Of a stretch of DNA of 6,620 nt, positions 1 through 4,536 are shown piece after piece. Under the pieces are notes generated by a model. That model was not told the origin of the DNA. It worked only from the letters and a program-made list of their open reading frames with translations, and searched no databases. Numbering within the stretch: the stretch's first letter is position 1; every line of letters starts with the position of its first letter. A program made the position numbers and the translations under genes. The DNA is from Planctomycetaceae bacterium (GTDB lineage Bacteria; Planctomycetota; Planctomycetia; Planctomycetales; Planctomycetaceae): positions 1-6,620 of the forward strand of contig JAGQQT010000234.1 in assembly GCA_020426065.1 (NCBI GenBank), read 5' to 3'.

Positions 1-361
1 TCTCGCACAAACCGCCATCTGACATCACGCCGATGACCTTCAGGGTTTCGCAGCAGTTACTGTTTCCCTTCCGACAGGGATAGCAGTGACCGCAGTTCAT
101 ATATGGTTCCACACTGCAGCGGTCTCCCGCCTTGATGTTGCTGACTCCCGCACCCACTTCCAGCACTTCCACGCCAAGTTCGTGCCCGGGAATGCGGGGA
201 TAACTGAAGAAGGGCATCTTCCCCAGGTAGCCGCTGTAATCGGTGCCGCAGATCCCCATCCGATGCGTGCGGACGAGCGCTTCTCCCGGACCGGGCTGAC
301 CAGGCTCGGCAATATCAATCTGCTGAAAATGTTTCGGTTCAAGTAACTGAATGGCTTTCAT
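1..361 (-). CDS. Zinc-dependent medium-chain alcohol/polyol dehydrogenase, N-terminal part (runs off left edge)
   Basis: The reverse strand reads open from ATG at 361-359 to the window edge, giving 120 residues starting MKAIQLLEPKHFQQ. It is the GroES-like N-terminal domain of the MDR family, which oxidises alcohols or polyols with NAD(P). The GICGTD motif gives catalytic zinc ligand C38, followed by H60 and E61 of the GHE motif. C90, C93, C96 and C104 form the structural zinc cluster with the usual C-x2-C-x2-C-x7-C spacing. The cofactor-binding Rossmann domain lies outside the window. AGGAAA (reverse strand of 367-372) supports the start. The segment PFFSYPR just before GHE recalls sugar-acid dehydrogenases of the L-galactonate/L-gulonate 5-dehydrogenase type; that is from memory of the family and is only suggestive. 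It is downstream of the aldo/keto reductase gene and probably cotranscribed with it. The family is certain; the substrate is not. Confidence 0.93.
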   Translation of the reverse strand, partial: MKAIQLLEPKHFQQIDIAEPGQPGPGEALVRTHRMGICGTDYSGYLGKMPFFSYPRIPGHELGVEVLEVGAGVSNIKAGDRCSVEPYMNCGHCYPCRKGNSNCCETLKVIGVMSDGGLCE

Positions 362-472
362 GGCCGTTTCCTGAAGGGATGAGCAGAAGCTGGTAATGAT
401 TCCATCGCGAGTCAACGACTGTGATGAAGTGATCTCATCAACTTCTGCAGGGTTGTTTTTTGAATCGGAGTC
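362..472 (-). other. Intercistronic gap between reductase and dehydrogenase genes, with small dyads
   Basis: This gap separates two same-strand genes. It contains a 6-bp inverted repeat, TGATGA (422-427) and TCATCA (435-440), with a 7-base loop. An overlapping alternative pairs GAAGT (426-430) with ACTTC (441-445), and a weak long-range pair joins GCAGAAG (383-389) to CTTCTGC (442-448). On the transcribed strand, six T-complementary bases (456-461) lie before these dyads rather than after them. They therefore do not look like an intrinsic terminator, and readthrough into the dehydrogenase gene is the simplest reading. The dyads could be a minor operator or processing site, or chance. Confidence 0.3.
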
Positions 473-1423
473 TCAGGCGTCAACGAACGGAGTATCGTTA
501 TTTTCGGGTCGGCCTTCGATATAAAACCAGTTGTGAATCGGTTTCAGGATTTCCTGAACCTCTGCCAGCAGAGTTTCATCGATTGGCTGTTCGGCCCAGT
601 CAACCCATTGCGAAACCCGTTCGGGATTGGCCGATCCGGTGACACACGTTGTGAACGCCGGATTGGCCAGCGAAAACTGCAGGGCCAGCTGAGCAATATC
701 GACACCTCGGGACGCACAATGATCGGCCGCCCGTTTGGCAATTTCCCGCACTTTGGGAGTCGCCTTGTGCCAGGGAGGCAACGAGGCATTGGTCAGGAGG
801 CGGGCGGAAAACGGAGCGGCGTTCATCAGGCCAACTCCCTGCTCCTCACAGATTGGCACCAGTTCCAGGGCCATATCATTCTGGAGTGTGTAATGATTGT
901 AGGTGAGCAAAACATCGATTTTGGCATTGGCCAGAATGTACTTGAACATCTTCATCGGATAACCACTCACTCCTATGAAGCGAACCTTCCCTTTCTCTAC
1001 TTCCTTGCGCAGAGCGGGGAGTGTTTCTTCAACAATCTGGGACATCTCGACAAATTCCAGATCGTGGCAGAGGACGATATCCAGATAATCGACCTTCATT
1101 CGCTCCAGAGAAATGTCCACGCTCTCGTGAACCCGTTTTGCACTGAAGTCAAAATGCTGTCCGGCATAGCGGCCCAGTTTGGTCCCCAGGTAGTAGCTGT
1201 CTCGGGGGATGTCAGGCAAAACCCGTCCGAGCAGCATTTCGCTCATTCCCCGCCCGTAAAAGGGTGAGGTGTCGATAAAGTTCATCCCCCGTTCGAGAGC
1301 CACGTGCACGCTGCGGAAGGCTTCGTTCAGATCGATGCTGCGAAATTCCTGGCCCAGAGACGAAGCCCCAAAAGAGAGCGTCGTCAGTTCCATGCCGGTT
1401 TTTCCCAGAGGTCGCTTTTCCAT
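473..1423 (-). CDS. Aldo/keto reductase, L-galactose/L-fucose dehydrogenase-like
   Basis: A complete 316-residue member of the aldo/keto reductase superfamily, a cytosolic NAD(P)-dependent TIM barrel. The catalytic tetrad is visible: D51 and Y56 in the segment FIDTSPFYG, K82 in GTKLGR, and H120 in VLCHDLE. The N-terminus (RPLGKTGMELTTLSFGASSLG), the C-terminal cofactor loop (TGSANPERV) and the length match the branch containing plant L-galactose dehydrogenase and bacterial L-fucose or D-threo-aldose dehydrogenases, which oxidise the C1 of a free L-sugar to a lactone. The start is supported by AAGGA (reverse strand of 1430-1434) six bases before ATG. No signal peptide is present. It is transcribed away from the AraC-type regulator and is followed by the zinc dehydrogenase gene, a context that suggests an inducible sugar-oxidation operon. 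The family is sure; the sugar is inferred and could be another aldose. Confidence 0.93.
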   Translation of the reverse strand: MEKRPLGKTGMELTTLSFGASSLGQEFRSIDLNEAFRSVHVALERGMNFIDTSPFYGRGMSEMLLGRVLPDIPRDSYYLGTKLGRYAGQHFDFSAKRVHESVDISLERMKVDYLDIVLCHDLEFVEMSQIVEETLPALRKEVEKGKVRFIGVSGYPMKMFKYILANAKIDVLLTYNHYTLQNDMALELVPICEEQGVGLMNAAPFSARLLTNASLPPWHKATPKVREIAKRAADHCASRGVDIAQLALQFSLANPAFTTCVTGSANPERVSQWVDWAEQPIDETLLAEVQEILKPIHNWFYIEGRPENNDTPFVDA

Positions 1424-1604
1424 GGGGAGTCCTTTTCAATACCTGCGAGCGGAGTAAGTGGTTCATAATTCATTCTGATTGAATGGTCCCCATTTTGACA
1501 GGCCGGCAAAGGATCTCCATGGCAGGACTTTACTTCGACATGTCAATAATTAACCTGTATTGTCATTGAGATCCACAGTGAATGATGAGGATAAAGTGGC
1601 CCCT
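1424..1604. promoter_or_regulatory. Divergent promoter/operator region between reductase and AraC-type regulator
   Basis: This 181-base region must hold the promoters of both divergent genes. The clearest signals are repeated TGTCA half sites: TGTCAATAA at 1541-1549 and TGTCATTGA at 1561-1569, direct repeats exactly 20 bases apart, plus the reverse form TTGACA at 1495-1500. GACATGTC at 1537-1544 is a perfect palindrome overlapping the first half site. TGTCAATA (1541-1548) also forms an 8-base inverted repeat with TATTGTCA (1558-1565), with one mismatch. AATAAT at 1545-1550 matches a -10 box at five of six positions, but no -35 box lies at the proper distance, which fits an activator-dependent promoter. 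A weak CATTC/GAATG dyad lies at 1471-1485. AraC-family activators commonly bind direct repeats about two helical turns apart, so autoregulation plus control of the reductase is plausible but unproven. Confidence 0.45.
1587..1590 (+). promoter_or_regulatory. Possible ribosome binding site that bears on the regulator's start
   Basis: GAGG lies 5 bases before an in-frame GTG at 1596 and 14 bases before the ATG at 1605. By spacing it favours the GTG start, which adds three residues (M-A-P) to the protein. An in-frame TTG at 1560 opens the frame further upstream but has no ribosome binding site and would read through the putative operator. Confidence 0.4.
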
Positions 1605-2501
1605 ATGACAAATATCCAGTTGGAACGCGATCCTCTTCCGGAGTTTGTCTCCCGACAGGTGACCGAAGCACGCCGGTTTTTTCTGAACCTGGATCCCAAC
1701 CGGACCGCTCCTCTGGAAATCGTCTGTGGCGGAGTGGAACGAATGCGGCCGGAGTATGTGGTCGACCGGGTCAATTTCCCTTACTACGCTCTCGAATACG
1801 TCGCGGCCGGGCAAGGCTCTCTGACAATCTGCAATCAAACTTTTCCTTTAATAGCTGGTTCGGTTTTCGCCTATGGCCCGGGAACTCCTCACACCATCCA
1901 GAACGATAAGCAGGATGGGATGCGGAAGTTCTATCTCGACTTTGTCGGTACGAAGGCCACCCGATTTCTGCGGGAGGCAGGATTGATTACTGGTCGATCA
2001 GTTTATGGAGCGGTCAATGTGGGGCGGCATCATGAACTGACGGGGATCTTTGAACTGCTGCTGACCAATGCGGTCGAAAGTGGTCCGCTGACTGGCACTG
2101 TCTGCGAGTCGATTGTCCAGCTGCTGTTTCTGAAAATCCGCCAGTTAAGAATTCCGCAGGGAAACCAGATGCCCCGGGCCTACTCCACTTATGAGCAAAT
2201 TCGCCAGCATATCGCCGAGCACTTTCTGGATCTGCACTCTGCTCAACAGATTGCTGAACAGTGCGACGTGACCCCGGTTTACCTGTCGCGATTATTCAAA
2301 CGGTTTTCATCGTGCGGGGCCTATCAATACCTGCTGCAGTTGAAGATGAATTATGCAGCCGGACTGTTGATGAACGAAGGGCTGCTCGTCAAAGAAGTCG
2401 CCAGCAGACTTTCTTATCCCGATCCTTTTCAGTTCTCACGCTCCTTCAGAAGAGTCTACGGCATCCCACCCGCAGAACTGATTTCCCATGGGCGTTCCTG
2501 A
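1605..2501 (+). CDS. AraC-family transcriptional regulator with cupin sensor domain
   Basis: A 298-residue protein counted from ATG 1605; GTG at 1596 is an equally credible start. The N-terminal half is a cupin-type effector domain, recognisable from YALEYVAAGQGSL (about 61-73) and from AGSVFAYGPGTPHTI (84-98), where the PGTPH turn is typical of AraC-binding domains that sense sugars. The C-terminal half carries the two helix-turn-helix motifs of the family. The first is at about 213-233, SAQQIAEQCDVTPVYLSRLF; the second is at about 262-283, with FQFSRSFRRVYGIPPAEL as the conserved end. Length and domain order are normal. It is divergent from the reductase/dehydrogenase pair, so it probably activates that operon in response to its substrate and may control itself through the shared TGTCA repeats. 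The sensed ligand cannot be read from the sequence. Confidence 0.93.
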   Translation: MTNIQLERDPLPEFVSRQVTEARRFFLNLDPNRTAPLEIVCGGVERMRPEYVVDRVNFPYYALEYVAAGQGSLTICNQTFPLIAGSVFAYGPGTPHTIQNDKQDGMRKFYLDFVGTKATRFLREAGLITGRSVYGAVNVGRHHELTGIFELLLTNAVESGPLTGTVCESIVQLLFLKIRQLRIPQGNQMPRAYSTYEQIRQHIAEHFLDLHSAQQIAEQCDVTPVYLSRLFKRFSSCGAYQYLLQLKMNYAAGLLMNEGLLVKEVASRLSYPDPFQFSRSFRRVYGIPPAELISHGRS

Positions 2502-2654
2502 AGGATCCGGATGATCTTCATTCCGAAGTAATAAAGAGTGCCTGACCAAGATGCACAGAGTATTCACTGATCACCAACTGTCGTGGATCCCATGTGAAAC
2601 CAAGTTAAGCCCTGACAGAGTTGTCGCTCCTGAGGCATGCGCAATTTCAATCAA

Positions 2655-2696
2655 AAAAGCTGGTGCCATTTCAGATTCGAAACGGCACCAGCTTTT
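2655..2696. terminator. Bidirectional intrinsic terminator between convergent genes
   Basis: A 13-bp perfect stem pairs 2655-2667 (AAAAGCTGGTGCC) with 2684-2696. After one A-C mismatch, four more pairs follow (2669-2672 with 2679-2682), closing a 6-base loop. The left flank has six A residues (2653-2658), giving a U-run for the leftward transcript; the right arm ends in TTTT for the rightward one. The stem begins 21 bases past the stop codon of the leftward barrel gene and about 150 bases past the stop of the AraC-type regulator. It therefore probably ends both, mainly the leftward gene. The rest of 2502-2717 shows no supported gene. Confidence 0.9.
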
Positions 2697-2717
2697 GATA
2701 TCGGGAAGATTTTTAGA

Positions 2718-3968
2718 TTACGGAGTGTACTCGAAGCGAAGGCCGACTTGGTAATCGGCGGAGCGGCCCAGTTCGTGTGAGAGTGGCAGATTCACCGCGA
2801 GTGCTCCGCGGACATTCGTGTTCCGCAGGAACTGAATACCGCCACCAGCAACATATTCATCCCATGTCGCCTGTGTTCCGCCTCCGGGCACTAAAATGGA
2901 ATCAAGTGTGCTGATCGGTGTGGTGTAGTGGAACTCGGCGAAAGGAGCGATTCCAAAGCCAGTCAATTCATCGCGGACTGACCAGTAGCCTGCCTGCAGA
3001 TCGAGGTCCAGCATTTGCTGGGCACGGACTCGGGCTGTCGTTCCATTTCCACCTCTTAAGTGCGATCCGTTGGCATCGAAGGCGACCGAACAGAAGCCCT
3101 GGAAAAAGAGTCGATCCCGTTCATGCAGAAAGGCAACAAAGGGTGTGATTTGAACGGAATCGGAATTCTGCACTCTGCTACCTAATAACTTGGAATGGGC
3201 ATTTGTTGGCAGGCCAACCAGGAGACCAGCTGAGTAAGAGGTATTGTCCGTTTCAGCCAGTAATATTTTGGCCGTGATATCAATGCTTCCGATTTCGGAG
3301 TCGGAATCTGGAACCCGAATCGTTGGAGGAGGCCCTGTTTCGAGATCGCCGAAATCTGCCGCCCGCGTGGCTGCAAAGGGAACGCGAACCATAATGGAGG
3401 CCTGGCCATCCCAGAACGTCTTTTCAATGCCGAACAGCATCTGTTCGACATCCATGTCCGACGGACTTAATTGCACATTGTCGTAGTAATCGGCACTGAA
3501 GAAGACGCGATCGATGGGAATGGCACTGTTCGATTGGGACACTTTTACGCGACCAACCGTGCCACCGTATTGCGTCAAGGATAGCTCACCTGTAGGTGCT
3601 CCAACCGCAGGCAGATCCCCAAACAGGGAACCGCGGAAATCAGAGTTTCCGTGCATCATGGGTATGAAGTCAAATGGGCATCCACAGCAGGGATCACAAC
3701 AGCCATCGCCACAGCAGCCGTCGTCACCATCGCGGAACCAGCGTTGCAGACGCTCACTGAGGCGTCCCATTCTGCCGCCCCACAAGGTTTCGCAGTCACA
3801 GTAATCCGTGCAGCTGTCACAGCAGCCGGGGTAATCAATGTCGCAACTGGAACTGTATGAACTCTGGATGATTTCCTCGGTGGCATCTTCGGCTTGGACC
3901 AGGTTGACCAGACCACAGGCAAGCAGCAATGCAGCTCCCATGTGGAGATGTTGTCTGAAAGCGCTCAT
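2718..3968 (-). CDS. Exported cysteine-rich protein, probable outer-membrane beta-barrel
   Basis: A 416-residue protein of no named family that I can assign. An N-terminal signal peptide is clear (hydrophobic GAALLLACGLVNLV, likely cleavage after VQA at residue 26). The mature N-terminus has a cysteine-rich segment: 13 Cys between residues 42 and 97, in two clusters (42, 49, 50, 53, 57, 59 and 85, 86, 90, 91, 94, 95, 97). A short amphipathic stretch, GRMGRLSERLQRWFRDGD, separates them. From about residue 120 the chain alternates polar and apolar residues with many Gly, Asn and aromatics. It ends FEYTP after VGLRFEY, as outer-membrane barrels often do. Segments such as RVFFSADYYDNVQL, GIEKTFWDGQASI and SAGLLVGLPT resemble the barrel proteins common in planctomycetes, sometimes annotated as transporter or phenol-degradation-like (MetA). 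AGGGA (reverse strand of 3975-3979), six bases before ATG, supports the start. It appears monocistronic, ending at a strong terminator. Export is well supported; barrel structure and any transport role are inferred. Confidence 0.85.
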   Translation of the reverse strand: MSAFRQHLHMGAALLLACGLVNLVQAEDATEEIIQSSYSSSCDIDYPGCCDSCTDYCDCETLWGGRMGRLSERLQRWFRDGDDGCCGDGCCDPCCGCPFDFIPMMHGNSDFRGSLFGDLPAVGAPTGELSLTQYGGTVGRVKVSQSNSAIPIDRVFFSADYYDNVQLSPSDMDVEQMLFGIEKTFWDGQASIMVRVPFAATRAADFGDLETGPPPTIRVPDSDSEIGSIDITAKILLAETDNTSYSAGLLVGLPTNAHSKLLGSRVQNSDSVQITPFVAFLHERDRLFFQGFCSVAFDANGSHLRGGNGTTARVRAQQMLDLDLQAGYWSVRDELTGFGIAPFAEFHYTTPISTLDSILVPGGGTQATWDEYVAGGGIQFLRNTNVRGALAVNLPLSHELGRSADYQVGLRFEYTP

Positions 3969-4020
3969 GTGACATCCCTGTCTCTATACAATTGTGAACT
4001 CACATTAAAGAGAATATCTC

Positions 4021-4054
4021 TCCCATCCGTTAATTTCGAAATGAACGGGTAGGA
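4021..4054. promoter_or_regulatory. 34-base near-palindrome upstream of the cysteine-rich barrel gene
   Basis: The two 17-base halves match at 14 of 17 positions when one is reverse-complemented. The core ATTTCGAAAT (4033-4042) is a perfect palindrome, flanked by CCGTT (4027-4031) and AACGG (4044-4048). It lies about 55-85 bases before the barrel gene's ATG. As DNA it could be an operator for a dimeric regulator; as RNA in the leader it would fold into a hairpin with a 4-base loop. No U-run follows on either strand, so a terminator is unlikely. Confidence 0.45.
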
Positions 4055-4279
4055 TCCATATAATCGAAATAATTGTTTCCTTGCGGTTTGTAGAATCTGC
4101 AAATCTGCCAGCAATTATTCGCCACAACAAGAAAAGCCTTCGCATCTTCTCCTGCTTCCACTCGCCTGGTCTCCTACTACGATTCTTGTTTCAGCTCGGT
4201 TGGAATTCGATCCGCTGGCTCCCGGTTAGGAGCGATGGATTCCTTGATGACGATTCAAAGATGGTTTCCGTTCTGGCAA

Positions 4280-4407
4280 GTCAGGCTGTGCCGACGCTGT
4301 GCTTCATTGAAAGTGATTGACAATGCGTAGTGGTTTCGAACCAGTACATTAACCACAGGAGTTGAGTTGTGGGACGGTTGGTATCTGACCGTCAGGCACA
4401 GCCTGAC
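4280..4407. repeat. 128-base concentric inverted-repeat element (REP-doublet or MITE-like)
   Basis: The left end GTCAGGCTGTGCC (4280-4292) is the exact reverse complement of 4395-4407. Allowing one extra base on the right, the match continues through GACG, so 17 bases (4280-4296) pair with 18 (4390-4407). A second inverted repeat, GTGGTT (4330-4335) with AACCAC (4351-4356), is centred at the same point (4343). Each end is itself a small hairpin: on the right GTCAGGC-ACA-GCCTGAC (4391-4407) is a perfect 7-bp stem, while the left copy has lost one T from its second arm. The sequence between the end repeats and the central repeat is not complementary. There is no obvious target-site duplication and no transposase. 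This layout fits a REPIN or a small non-autonomous element; a structured regulatory RNA is an alternative. Confidence 0.55.
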
Positions 4408-4536
4408 CTGACAGGCGTCCATTTCGATGGGTAAAAGTGCGTCTTCAGGTGTTGAGCTGGTTCCACTGTCGAGTTTGATGATGGACTGGTGTAAGATTCG
4501 CACCAGAGGAAGAGGCCTGATAAGTAAACCCCTGAA

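Larger units (their letters stand above)
3969..4536. other. Long intergenic region between divergent genes
   Basis: This 568-base stretch separates the leftward barrel gene from the rightward glycosidase-like gene and has no convincing gene of its own. Near the barrel gene it holds TGTGA/TCACA arms with a 2-base spacer (3993-4004), AGAGA/TCTCT arms with a 3-base loop (4009-4021), a 34-base near-palindrome (4021-4054) and a TCGAAAT direct repeat (4036-4042, 4064-4070). On the reverse strand, TATAGA just after 3990 or the TATATG near 4060 could be -10 boxes, but neither has a good -35. The centre holds the inverted-repeat element at 4280-4407. In front of the rightward gene the best -10-like match is TAAGAT (4492-4497), again without a strong -35. 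I see nothing definable at 4081-4279. Confidence 0.6.

Noticed and set aside
533..1267. 244-residue forward open frame
   Set aside because: It is a shadow of the aldo/keto reductase on the opposite strand, which has its full catalytic tetrad.
3914..3925. Lipoprotein signal (LLLAC, Cys18) in the cysteine-rich barrel protein
   Set aside because: The hydrophobic stretch before Cys18 is too short and continues past it to a normal signal peptidase I site (VQA at 26). A barrel-type protein would not need a lipid anchor.
4081..4320. 79-residue forward frame starting with TTG in the intergenic region
   Set aside because: It has a rare start codon, no ribosome binding site and no domain, and its end runs into the inverted-repeat element.
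4326..4346. T-arm-like GGTTCGAAACC on the reverse strand, suggesting a tRNA
   Set aside because: The T-stem has a mismatch. No acceptor-stem partner, anticodon arm or D-arm can be drawn at the right distances, and the sequence lies at the centre of the inverted-repeat element.
4391..4407. 7-bp hairpin as an intrinsic terminator
   Set aside because: There is no T-run after it on either strand and no gene ending nearby. It fits better as the end of the inverted-repeat element.
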